A DNA stretch of 64,000 nucleotides from Endosaccharibacter trunci (GTDB lineage Bacteria > Pseudomonadota > Alphaproteobacteria > Acetobacterales > Acetobacteraceae): contig JAMSKV010000016.1 of the NCBI GenBank assembly GCA_024515975.1, forward strand, positions 1-64,000, read 5' to 3'. A program made the translations under genes and the position numbers. The notes below the pieces were generated by a model. It was not told the origin of the DNA. It searched no databases and saw only the letters and a list, made by a program, of their open reading frames with translations. Positions 8,755 to 16,726 of the stretch are shown piece after piece (positions within the stretch are counted from its first letter, which is position 1; every line of letters starts with the position of its first letter).

Positions 8755-11730
8755 TCATCCGCCCTCCTCCCGTGCGGCGCTCCATTCGGCGACCCGGGCG
8801 AGCTGGGCATAGTCCGGATAAGGCGGCGCGTATTCGGGACGCGGATGCGACAGATACGGCTGCTCCGGATCGTCATAGGCCGCGATCAGGCCGTGCAGCG
8901 CACGCCAGCATTGCTCCACCAGGGACTGCAAGTCGTTCTCGGCCACGGGACGGCTTTCCTCGCCCGGCACATGACCACCCGACAAGCGCCAATAGATGAT
9001 CTCGCCGGCCGGCGCCCGCAGCGCCTCGCCGAAGGCGCCGCGCAGGGCCATCGCCGCTTCCAGCACGAGCTGCGACGACCAGCCAGCCTGCACCGACGCC
9101 TTTCCCGGCAAGGTTCCGGTCTTGTAGTCGAACAAGGCGAGTGTCCGGTCGGCACGCAGATCGATGCGGTCGGCGCGGCCGCTCAGCACGAAGGGGCCGC
9201 CCGGCGCGTCGTCCAGCGTCACCCGGCCGGCGATCTCCGTGTGCACCTGGAGCGGCGCCGCCTCGCGCCGCCGTTCGGACTCCGCCTCCGCCACCCAGGC
9301 GGCGATCCGGCGCAGGCGTGGCCGCCACCAGGCCGCCAGGGCCGGCCGCAGACGCGCCGCCGTCAGGGCGCGATCGAACGCGGCGCCCAGGGCCTGCGCG
9401 GCGTTCGGCGGCCAGGACGTGCCGTGTTCGGCGAAGAACTGCGCCAGCGCCTCATGCACGATCAGGCCGTAATCCGCCGCATCCGCCGCCTGTTCCAGCT
9501 CTGGAAGCGGACGGAACCGCAGCACGTGCCTGGCATGGATCGCGTAGGGGTCGCGCATCCAGGTCTCGATCTCGGTGATGCTGAGGCGGCGCGGACGCAA
9601 CGCGAGCGGCGGGCGGGGCTCGGGCGGAGATACCGGTTTGGGCGGGCCGTCCGGCTGGTCAAGCAGCCGAAGCCAGCCCCCCGCCGGATCAACCGGCAGG
9701 GCTTGGTTCTGGCCCTGCAGGAACGCATCGAGCCGCACCAGCCAGCGCGCCGGCACCGAGGGCGCGCCCTCGCGCCGGCCGGGACAGGACAGCACTACGT
9801 TCGGCGCCGAACAGCAGCAGGACAGGAAATCATGCGCCGCCTGCCCGACAACCTCTTCCGGCGACGGCAGCCCGACCCGCTTGCGCATCGGCCGGCTCAT
9901 CCACGGCCCGGGATCGACCGCGGGCGGCCAGGCCGTTTCCGCCAGACCGCCCAGCACCAGCAGATCCGCCGTTTGCAGCCTGGCTTCCAGCAACCCCCAG
10001 ATGAACACGCGCGGATGCTCCGTGGCGCCGTCCGGCAGGCCGCGCAGCGCGCGACGGCTGCGCACGGCGATGCCCTGCAGCGACGCATCCAGCAGGCCGG
10101 GCAGAACGCGCGGCGCCTGTGGCGGAACCGACTCCGTGGCGTCGGACAGTTCCGCCAGATGCAGCGCCAGGGCGTTGCCGTCCTCGCCCGACCACAGGAT
10201 CGCCGCCCCCGTCTCGTCCTCGGTCGCGGCCAGCGCCTCCGCGGCTTCCAGCAGCGCCCGCAGCAGAGCCGGCACCGAGGCCTGACGCTGCGCGAACCGG
10301 GCCGAGAGCGGCTGCAAACGCTCCAGGACGCGCGCGACGAAGGCGGACAGCGACGCGTCTCCGCCGGCCCGGTCCTGGACCGCCTCGCGCAATCCGTCCC
10401 CCCCCGGCGCCGGTGCGGGGCCGCGCAAGACCGCCAGCTCCAGGGCGCGCGCCTGGCGTCGGCATTCGGCCGGATGCAGCCCGGCGGCGCAGAGCGGATG
10501 CTTCAACAAAGACAGCAGCGAAACCGGCGACAGGCCGTCCGCGACCGTCGCCGCCGCCAGACGCAACAGCAAGGCGGGCGGCGTTCCGGCCAGAGGTTCG
10601 CCGGCGCTGTCATCCACCGCAACGCCCCAGCGGAACAGCTCCACCGCCACGCGCCGCGCCAGACCCCGATCCGGCGTGACCAGCGCGGCCCGCTTGTTGG
10701 GCGTCTCGATCGCATCGCGCAGCAGGAGCGCGATGGCGGCGGCTTCCTCCTGCTGATCGGCGGTATGAAGGCGCCGAAGCCCCTGCACGGAGACCGGTTC
10801 GTCGCGACGCAGCCAGTCGCCCAGCGCCTGTTGCGGCAGAAGCGCGCGGCCGAGCGCAGCAACCCGCGTCTCGGGCACCACCGGCTCGGACTCCTTGCCC
10901 CAGATGGCGAAATCCGCGCGGCGCGCACCCAGCTCGGCCAGCAGGCGCGCCAGCCCCGCCTGAGGGTGGCTGTCCGGCAGGGTCTGCCAGTGCGCGTCGT
11001 CGAGCGGATCGTCGAGGCCGGGCAGCACCAGCATCCCGTTGGGCAGACGGGCGATCGCGTTCAGCAGCACCGTCGCGGCCGGCGACAGGGCGGTGAATCC
11101 CGCCGCCCAGATCGGCGAGGCCGGCGGTTGCTCGCGCCAGAGCCGGCTCTGCGCCTCCAGCAGCGCCATCTGGCGCGCCACGGGATTGCCCTGCCCGCGC
11201 TCGGCGAGAACGGTCGGCCAGATCTCGGTGACGATGCGCAGGAAGCGGAGGGTGAGCTGCCAATGCTCGGCCTGTTCCTCCGCCGCATCCGGCAGGGTGG
11301 CGGCCAGATCGCAGCCGGCGCGCTCCGCCTCGTCCATCAGATCGGCCAGGGCCTGCGCCAGCCCCCAGGCCTGATCCAGCGTCGGCGCGGTGCCGAACGC
11401 GGTGCCGGCTTGCAGCACCAGCCCGGACAGCAAGGCAAGCCGGTCCAGCCCGCCGATCGCCGGCGGCGCGTCGAGCCAGTCGCCCAGGGCCAAAGGCGCC
11501 TCGTCCAGCGCGCCAAGCGCTGCGATCCGCGGTTGCAGCATGGCGTTGCCGCCCGATGCGCGCAGGAACGCCTCGCCCAGAGCGCGCGCGGCGCGGCGCG
11601 TCGGCAGCAGGATCGTTCCGCGCGCGCCGGCCAGGGGATCGGCAGCGCGCGCATGCTCCGCCAGCCAGCGGCGCGCGAGCACGTCGAGAAACGGCAGATG
11701 CAGCGGGATGGTGGCGAGGTTCGGCGTCAC
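8755..11730 (-). CDS. addB: AddB, double-strand break repair protein
   Basis: Partner subunit of AddA. The 991-residue protein has the AddB layout: a degenerate helicase-like N-terminal half starting TIPLHLPFLDVLARRWL, and a C-terminal PD-(D/E)xK nuclease with SGRADRIDLR followed by FDYKTG (D868). The start is a GTG at 11730 (MTPNLATIPLH); no better ATG is near. No obvious four-cysteine iron-sulfur signature was seen at the C terminus, unlike Bacillus AddB, which is usual for this alphaproteobacterial branch. The gene precedes addA in the same direction. A structured repeat occupies the 173-nt gap to murU, so it may have its own promoter or respond to read-through from murU. Confidence 0.94.
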   Translation of the reverse strand: MTPNLATIPLHLPFLDVLARRWLAEHARAADPLAGARGTILLPTRRAARALGEAFLRASGGNAMLQPRIAALGALDEAPLALGDWLDAPPAIGGLDRLALLSGLVLQAGTAFGTAPTLDQAWGLAQALADLMDEAERAGCDLAATLPDAAEEQAEHWQLTLRFLRIVTEIWPTVLAERGQGNPVARQMALLEAQSRLWREQPPASPIWAAGFTALSPAATVLLNAIARLPNGMLVLPGLDDPLDDAHWQTLPDSHPQAGLARLLAELGARRADFAIWGKESEPVVPETRVAALGRALLPQQALGDWLRRDEPVSVQGLRRLHTADQQEEAAAIALLLRDAIETPNKRAALVTPDRGLARRVAVELFRWGVAVDDSAGEPLAGTPPALLLRLAAATVADGLSPVSLLSLLKHPLCAAGLHPAECRRQARALELAVLRGPAPAPGGDGLREAVQDRAGGDASLSAFVARVLERLQPLSARFAQRQASVPALLRALLEAAEALAATEDETGAAILWSGEDGNALALHLAELSDATESVPPQAPRVLPGLLDASLQGIAVRSRRALRGLPDGATEHPRVFIWGLLEARLQTADLLVLGGLAETAWPPAVDPGPWMSRPMRKRVGLPSPEEVVGQAAHDFLSCCCSAPNVVLSCPGRREGAPSVPARWLVRLDAFLQGQNQALPVDPAGGWLRLLDQPDGPPKPVSPPEPRPPLALRPRRLSITEIETWMRDPYAIHARHVLRFRPLPELEQAADAADYGLIVHEALAQFFAEHGTSWPPNAAQALGAAFDRALTAARLRPALAAWWRPRLRRIAAWVAEAESERRREAAPLQVHTEIAGRVTLDDAPGGPFVLSGRADRIDLRADRTLALFDYKTGTLPGKASVQAGWSSQLVLEAAMALRGAFGEALRAPAGEIIYWRLSGGHVPGEESRPVAENDLQSLVEQCWRALHGLIAAYDDPEQPYLSHPRPEYAPPYPDYAQLARVAEWSAAREEGG

Positions 11731-11775
11731 GAGTGCGGAGCCCAGAGGATCATCCGCATTCGATCAGGGGGTATA

Positions 11776-11899
11776 GGTGTTCTTTCTTGAAAGGAAGAAC
11801 CAAAGAACTTCCGTCCATAAGCTCCGGACCAAGCTGCTCCACAGCCAGACCGGTGGCCGTCTTTTGCTTCTCCCTTTTCATGACAGAAGGCCACTTTCC
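11776..11899 (+). repeat. dispersed structured repeat, copy A
   Basis: About 124 nt in the murU-addB gap. It aligns over its length, in inverted orientation, with the element at 32365-32494. Shared blocks include GGTGTTCT-TCTTGAAAG, the AGAACTT block, GCTCCGGACC / ACTCCGGACC and CTTTTGCTTCT. The left end folds as a hairpin (11779-11800) of 9-10 pairs. The right-end hairpin seen in copy B is degenerate here. A 60-codon reading frame starting MFFLERKNQ crosses it but is not taken as a gene. Confidence 0.75.
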
Positions 11900-11903
11900 T
11901 CCC

Positions 11904-12671
11904 CTAAGTATTCGATGGCCCATAGAGCGGATCGCGGATCGCCCGTTCGGTATCGGTGATGTCCGACGGGCGGCTCAGATGGAACCAGGGTCCGTCATGC
12001 ACGATGGCCGCGATCCGGCCGGTTTCGATCGCCTTGTCCCAGATCAGGTTCATGCTGAACGGGTCCGACGGCGCGTCGGCGAACAGTCCGGGCGAGACCA
12101 TCTGCACGCCGGCGAACACGTAGGGCACGATCTCGTTCTCGCCCCTGCGTCGCAGGGCGCCGTTCTCGTCCATGGCGAAATCGCCCGCACCCACCTCGCC
12201 GATCACTGTCGCGGCGCGCGCCACCAGCAAGAGAACATCAAGTTCGGCCGGATCGAACCGCTGCCGGAGACGCTGGATGGCCGGGATCGGCCCGTCCAGC
12301 CACAGGCTGTCGCCGTTCACCATCAGGAAGGGCTCGGTTTTCGGCAGCGCGCCGGCCTCCAGCGCCTTCACCACCGCGCCCCCCGTGCCGAGCAGTTCCT
12401 CCTCGGGCTGCAGCACCAGCTCCATCCGCCCGGCCTCGCGCGCGGCGCGGGCGCGCACGCGATCGGCAACCTGCTCGGCATGCCAATGCGCGTTCACCAC
12501 GGCGCGTGCGATCCCGGCCTCGCCGAGGCGATCCAGCGCGTAGTCCAGCAGCGTGCGCCCGGCCACGGACAGGAGCGGCTTGGCCGTGTCGGCGGTGAAG
12601 GGCTGCATGCGCGTGCCAAGGCCTGCGGCCAGGACCATGGCCGCGTACGGCGGGCGGGAGGCGGCGCTCAT
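11904..12671 (-). CDS. murU: MurU-like sugar-1-phosphate nucleotidyltransferase
   Basis: Nucleotidyltransferase of 255 residues, probably N-acetylmuramate-1-phosphate uridylyltransferase of the anhydromuropeptide recycling pathway. The signature LAAGLGTRMQPFT (14-26) with KPLL from K31 is the GxGxRMxPxT...K nucleotide site. Later blocks VNGDSLW and LLLVARA fit the fold. The ATG at 12671 overlaps the tsaE stop by four bases, so the two are coupled. In many alphaproteobacteria the kinase amgK sits between tsaE and murU; here it is absent. A mannose-1-phosphate guanylyltransferase role is an alternative that sequence alone cannot exclude. Confidence 0.82.
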   Translation of the reverse strand: MSAASRPPYAAMVLAAGLGTRMQPFTADTAKPLLSVAGRTLLDYALDRLGEAGIARAVVNAHWHAEQVADRVRARAAREAGRMELVLQPEEELLGTGGAVVKALEAGALPKTEPFLMVNGDSLWLDGPIPAIQRLRQRFDPAELDVLLLVARAATVIGEVGAGDFAMDENGALRRRGENEIVPYVFAGVQMVSPGLFADAPSDPFSMNLIWDKAIETGRIAAIVHDGPWFHLSRPSDITDTERAIRDPLYGPSNT

Positions 12672-13159
12672 GCCGCCACCAGCCGGGCCGCCGCCAGACG
12701 CTCGGCCCAGCCGTGAACCCGCACGCGTCTCGGCGCGGGCGCATCCGGATCGGGATCGCTCGAGGGCAGCAAGGACAGATCGAGCCGCAGCGCATCCTCG
12801 GGCGTCAGGGCGCCCAGGCGATCCGGCCATTCCACCAGAACCACCCCGTCGCGCGCCTCGTCCCAGCCCAGCTCCTCCAGGGCGGAAGGACCGTCCAGCC
12901 GCCAGAGATCGAAATGATGGATGGGCAGGCCGCCGGGCGTTTCATAGCCCTGCACCAGCGTGTAGGAGGGACTCGGCACTTCCATGGCCTCCCTGCCGCA
13001 CGCCGCGCGCAGCAGGGCGCGGGCCAGGGCGGTCTTGCCGGCGCCGAGCGGCCCATCCAGCAGGATGCAGTCGCCCGGGCGCAGGAGCGATGCGAGGCTG
13101 CGGCCGAATGCTTCGGTAGCCGCCAGATCGGGCAGGTCTCGTGTCAGCGCCGGGCTCAT
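12668..13159 (-). CDS. tsaE: TsaE, tRNA threonylcarbamoyladenosine ATPase
   Basis: P-loop ATPase that works with TsaB and TsaD in t6A modification of ANN-decoding tRNAs. The 163-residue protein has Walker A GPLGAGKT (36-43), SPSYTLVQGYE, the switch-like HHFDLWRLDG and VLVEWPDRLG, all typical of the family. The start MSPALTRDLPDL at 13159 is preferred; nine more codons are open upstream. The stop overlaps murU (ATGA). It is divergent from the reductase gene at 13219, with only about 60 nt for both promoters. Confidence 0.95.
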   Translation of the reverse strand: MSPALTRDLPDLAATEAFGRSLASLLRPGDCILLDGPLGAGKTALARALLRAACGREAMEVPSPSYTLVQGYETPGGLPIHHFDLWRLDGPSALEELGWDEARDGVVLVEWPDRLGALTPEDALRLDLSLLPSSDPDPDAPAPRRVRVHGWAERLAAARLVAA

Positions 13160-13218
13160 GGCGGCATCTTGCCGTAGCCCGGCCATGCTTCACAATGGAC
13201 GCGACGGGAAGGGATGCA

Positions 13219-14301
13219 ATGGACGAAACCGATCATCAGGCCGAGGGACGCGGTGTCGAGGACGCAGCCGCCGATGTCGCGCCCACCGGAGTCGCGATTG
13301 TCGATGTCGCGATCATCGGGGCGGGGCCCGTCGGACTGTTCGCGGCCTTCCAGTGCCGGATGCTGCGTCTGAGCTGCCTGCTGATCGATGCCCTGGCCGA
13401 GACCGGCGGCCAATGCGCGGCGCTCTACCCGGAGAAGCCGATCTACGACATTCCCGGCCTGCCCGAGATCGAGGCGGGCGCGCTGATCGGCAATCTGGAA
13501 CGGCAACTGATGCCGTTCGCCGTGCCGCGCCGTTTGAGCCGGCGCGTGACCGGCCTGTCCGGCGAAGCGGGCGACTTCACCCTCACCACCGATGCGGGCG
13601 ACACGATCCGCGCCCGGACTGTGCTGATCGCCGCGGGCGCCGGGGCGTTCGGCCCGAACCGGCCACCCTTGCCGGGCATCGAGGATTTCGAGCGCGGCGG
13701 CACGGTGCAGTATCTGGTGCGTCAGCGCGAATCGCTCCGCGGCTGCGCGGTGGCGATCGCCGGCGGCGGCGACAGCGCGGTGGATTGGGCGCTGGCGCTC
13801 GCCGGCGTGGCCGAGCGCATCTGGCTGATCCACCGGCGCGACCGGTTCCGTGCGGCACCGGAATCGCTCCGCCGCCTGGACGAGGCGGTGGAGGCGGGTC
13901 TGGTGGAGCGCGTGGTGCCGTTCCAGCTCCAGGCGCTCGCAGGCGAGAACGGTATTCTGTCCGGCGTCACCGTCGCGTCCCTGGACGGCGAACAGCGCAT
14001 TCTGCCGGCCAACCGGCTGCTGGCGTTCTTCGGCCTCAGCACCGATCTCGGCCCGATCGCGGGCTGGGGCCTCGAGACCGGACTGCACGGGGTGATCCCG
14101 GTCGATCCGGCGACCCTGCGCACCTCGCTCCCCGGCGTGTTCGCCGTGGGCGACGTGGCGTCCTATCCGGGCAAGCTGAAGCTGATCCTGCAAGGGTTCA
14201 GCGAGGCGGCGATGGCCGCGCACGCGATCCATGCCGTGGCGAAGCCGGACCAGGCGCTGCGGTTCGAGCACTCCACCACCAGCGGCCTGCCCATCTCGTG
14301 A
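13219..14301 (+). CDS. Ferredoxin/flavodoxin--NADP reductase (thioredoxin reductase-like)
   Basis: FAD- and NADPH-dependent reductase of the bacterial FNR type that resembles thioredoxin reductase. The 360-residue protein has the FAD site GAGPVGL (34-40), the conserved ETGGQCAALYPEKPIYDIPG, the NADPH site GGGDSAVDW and the late FAD motif VFAVGDV. The redox CxxC of thioredoxin reductase is missing between the domains, which supports FNR. The start at 13219 follows GGAAGGGA at 13207-13214; an ATG at 13195 is an alternative. Its stop overlaps the GTG of alr (GTGA), so the two are coupled. It probably supplies reduced ferredoxin or flavodoxin. Confidence 0.88.
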   Translation: MDETDHQAEGRGVEDAAADVAPTGVAIVDVAIIGAGPVGLFAAFQCRMLRLSCLLIDALAETGGQCAALYPEKPIYDIPGLPEIEAGALIGNLERQLMPFAVPRRLSRRVTGLSGEAGDFTLTTDAGDTIRARTVLIAAGAGAFGPNRPPLPGIEDFERGGTVQYLVRQRESLRGCAVAIAGGGDSAVDWALALAGVAERIWLIHRRDRFRAAPESLRRLDEAVEAGLVERVVPFQLQALAGENGILSGVTVASLDGEQRILPANRLLAFFGLSTDLGPIAGWGLETGLHGVIPVDPATLRTSLPGVFAVGDVASYPGKLKLILQGFSEAAMAAHAIHAVAKPDQALRFEHSTTSGLPIS

Positions 14302-15431
14302 CCGTGCTCCCCGACAGCGTGCTCCCGGACGGGCATGGCGGGCGGCTGCGGATCGATCTTGGCGCCATCGCGGCCAACTGGCGCGCCTTGTCCGAACGGG
14401 CGTCCGGGGCGGAATGCGCAGCCGTCGTAAAGGCGAACGCCTACGGTCTCGGCATGGAGCGGGTCGCGCCGGCGCTGCACGCGGCCGGCGCGCGCAGCTT
14501 TTTCGTCGCCCACCTGGCCGAAGGCGTCGCGCTGCGCGCCGTGCTGGGGCCGGACGCCGCGATCCACGTCCTGAACGGCATCCCCCCTGGGACCGCCGCC
14601 CGGTTCGACGCGCATGCGCTGCTGCCGGTCCTGAACTCCCTGAACCAGGTGGCGGAATGGTCGGCGCTGGCGGACGCGCTCGGCCGGACCCTGCCGGCGG
14701 CGCTGCAGTTCGACACCGGCATGTCCCGCTTCGGCCTGTCCCCCGCCGATGCCGATACGCTGGAGCGCGAGCCCTGGCGGCTCGAACGCGTGTCGGTGAT
14801 TCTCGCGATGAGCCATCTCGGCTGCGCCGATACGCCGGACCATCCGGCCAACACGCAGCAGCGCGCGGCGTTCGAAGGTCTACGGGCGCGCTTTGCCTTT
14901 CCACGCTGGAGCCTGGCCGCCTCGTCCGGGATCTTCCTGCAGTCCGCCTTCCACTACGATCTCGTGCGTCCAGGAGCGGCGCTGTACGGCGTGCCGCCCA
15001 GCGCCGCCCGGCCCAACCCGATGCGGCCGGTGATCCGGCTCGAAGGGCGCGTCGTGCAGTGCCGGGAGATTCCCGCCGGGGCCTGGGTCGGCTATGGCGC
15101 CACCCATGTCGCCGCCCGCGACAGCCTGATCGCCACGGTGGCGGTGGGCTATGCGGACGGGTTCCTGCGCGCCGGCAGCGGGCGTGGCGCCGCGGTGCTG
15201 CCCGGCTGGCCGGGCGAACTACCGATCATCGGACGTATTTCGATGGATTGTCTGGCGGTGGACGCGACCGGGGTCGATCCGGCGCTCCTGCCGGAAGGCG
15301 CGGCGCTGGAGCTGATCGGTCCCACCCGCAGGCTGGAAGACGCGGCCGAGGCGGCGGGAACCATCGGTTATGAGATGCTGACGGCGCTCGGCGCGCGCTA
15401 CGGCCGGACTTACGAGGGGCAGGGTTCATGA
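14298..15431 (+). CDS. alr: Alanine racemase
   Basis: PLP enzyme interconverting L- and D-alanine. The 377-residue protein has the PLP lysine in [12 protein letters not shown] (K45), the catalytic tyrosine loop VGYGATHVA and the [11 protein letters not shown] block. The GTG start at 14298 overlaps the upstream reductase stop. The stop overlaps the dadA start as ATGA. Direct coupling to dadA suggests the catabolic racemase (DadX role), feeding D-alanine to oxidation, though it could also serve the cell wall if it is the only racemase. Confidence 0.93.
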   Translation: MTVLPDSVLPDGHGGRLRIDLGAIAANWRALSERASGAECAAVVKANAYGLGMERVAPALHAAGARSFFVAHLAEGVALRAVLGPDAAIHVLNGIPPGTAARFDAHALLPVLNSLNQVAEWSALADALGRTLPAALQFDTGMSRFGLSPADADTLEREPWRLERVSVILAMSHLGCADTPDHPANTQQRAAFEGLRARFAFPRWSLAASSGIFLQSAFHYDLVRPGAALYGVPPSAARPNPMRPVIRLEGRVVQCREIPAGAWVGYGATHVAARDSLIATVAVGYADGFLRAGSGRGAAVLPGWPGELPIIGRISMDCLAVDATGVDPALLPEGAALELIGPTRRLEDAAEAAGTIGYEMLTALGARYGRTYEGQGS

Positions 15432-16687
15432 AGGTTCTGGTGCTGGGCGGCGGTGTGATCGGCGTGAGCTCGGCCTGGTATCTGGCCAGGCTCGGGCACG
15501 AGGTGGAGCTGGTCGAGCGGCAGCCAGGCGTGGCGCTGGAAACCTCGTTCGCCAATGCCGGCCAGGTTTCCCCCGGCTACTCGACCCCCTGGGCGGCCCC
15601 CGGCCTGCCGCGCAAGGCGATCGGCTGGATGCTGCAGAAGCACAGCCCGCTGCAGATCCGGCCGCGCTTCGACATCGCCATGATGCGCTGGTGCGCCGCC
15701 CTGCTCGCGAACTGCACCGAGGAAGCCTACGACCGCAACAAGAGCCGGATGCTGCGTCTGGCCGAATACAGCCGCGACTGCCTCGACGATCTGCGCCACC
15801 AGACCGGCATCGCCTATGATGACGGGCAGAAAGGCCTGATCCAGCTCTTCCGCACCCAGGCCCAGCTCGACCATGCCGCGGACGACATGCGCATTCTTGC
15901 CCAGAGCGGCGTGGCGCACGAGCTGCTCGATCGCGAGGGCATCATCCGGCACGAGCCCGGCCTGCGCCATTCCGCGCATCGGCTGAAAGGCGGCCTGCGC
16001 CTGCCGGGCGACCAGTCCGGAGACGCGCATCTGTTCACGCGCCGTCTGGCGGAGATGGCGGAAAAGGAGGGCGTGGTGTTCCGCATGGGCGTCGGCATCC
16101 GGCGCGTGTTGTTCAGCGCCGACCGCGTGGAAGGCATCGAGACCAGCCGGGGTGTGCTCCGCGCCGATGCCTATCTGGCCGCGACCGGCGTGCATACGGC
16201 GCGCCTGCTGCGTCCGCTGGGGTTGCGCCTGCCGGTCTATCCGGTGAAGGGCTATTCGCTCACCATCCCGCTCACCGACCCGGATCGCGTGCCCACCTCC
16301 ACGGTGAACGACGAGACCTACAAGGTGGCAATGACCCGGCTCGGCGACCGCATCCGCGTCGGCGGCACGGCGGAACTGGCGGGCTACGATCTCACCCTGC
16401 GCCCGGCGCGGCGCGAAACCCTGGCGATGTCGTTCAACCAGCTCTACGGCGGCGGCGATCTGGACCGCGCCACCTACTGGACCGGGCTGCGCCCCAACAC
16501 CCCGGACGGGACCCCGATCGTCGGCGCCTCCGGCCGCTACCGGAACCTGTGGCTGAACACCGGCCACGGCACGCTGGGCTGGACCATGGCAGCGGGCTCG
16601 GGCCGGCTGATCGCCGACCTGATCTCGGGAAACAGGCCGAATATCGAGCATGCCGATCTGGCGCTGAGCCGCTACGCGGCCGCCTAG
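15428..16687 (+). CDS. dadA: D-amino acid dehydrogenase small subunit (DadA)
   Basis: Membrane-associated flavoenzyme that oxidises D-alanine and other D-amino acids to keto acids and ammonia, passing electrons to the respiratory chain. It has 419 residues, the family length. The FAD site [18 protein letters not shown] is at 2-19, followed by the family block [21 protein letters not shown]-terminal [16 protein letters not shown] and [16 protein letters not shown] complete the fold. The ATG overlaps the alr stop by four bases, so alr and dadA form a D-alanine catabolic pair. Confidence 0.96.
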   Translation: MKVLVLGGGVIGVSSAWYLARLGHEVELVERQPGVALETSFANAGQVSPGYSTPWAAPGLPRKAIGWMLQKHSPLQIRPRFDIAMMRWCAALLANCTEEAYDRNKSRMLRLAEYSRDCLDDLRHQTGIAYDDGQKGLIQLFRTQAQLDHAADDMRILAQSGVAHELLDREGIIRHEPGLRHSAHRLKGGLRLPGDQSGDAHLFTRRLAEMAEKEGVVFRMGVGIRRVLFSADRVEGIETSRGVLRADAYLAATGVHTARLLRPLGLRLPVYPVKGYSLTIPLTDPDRVPTSTVNDETYKVAMTRLGDRIRVGGTAELAGYDLTLRPARRETLAMSFNQLYGGGDLDRATYWTGLRPNTPDGTPIVGASGRYRNLWLNTGHGTLGWTMAAGSGRLIADLISGNRPNIEHADLALSRYAAA

Positions 16688-16692
16688 CGCCA

Positions 16693-16706
16693 CGCCGCTT
16701 TCGGCG
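16693..16706. terminator. short hairpin between convergent dadA and the 16.7 kb gene
   Basis: CGCCG / CGGCG stem with a CTTT loop in the 39-nt gap between convergent genes. The stem is short and has no T-run; a terminator role is inferred from position. Confidence 0.35.
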
Positions 16707-16726
16707 GGCCGGCGCGCCAGGACCGA

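Noticed and set aside
8266-11790. A 1174-codon open frame opposite addB, and long frames opposite addA
   Set aside because: These are antisense shadows caused by high GC third positions. They are Arg/Gln/Pro-rich without domains, while addA and addB on the other strand have full motif sets.
11777-11959. A 60-codon frame starting MFFLERKNQ across repeat copy A, and a similar frame starting MFCLERQNQ across copy B
   Set aside because: The similarity comes from the repeat itself and the two frames diverge after the first block. The shared evidence is hairpin pairing, not codon conservation.
13219-14301. Naming this gene thioredoxin reductase
   Set aside because: The redox-active CxxC between the FAD and NADPH domains is missing, which fits ferredoxin/flavodoxin-NADP reductase.
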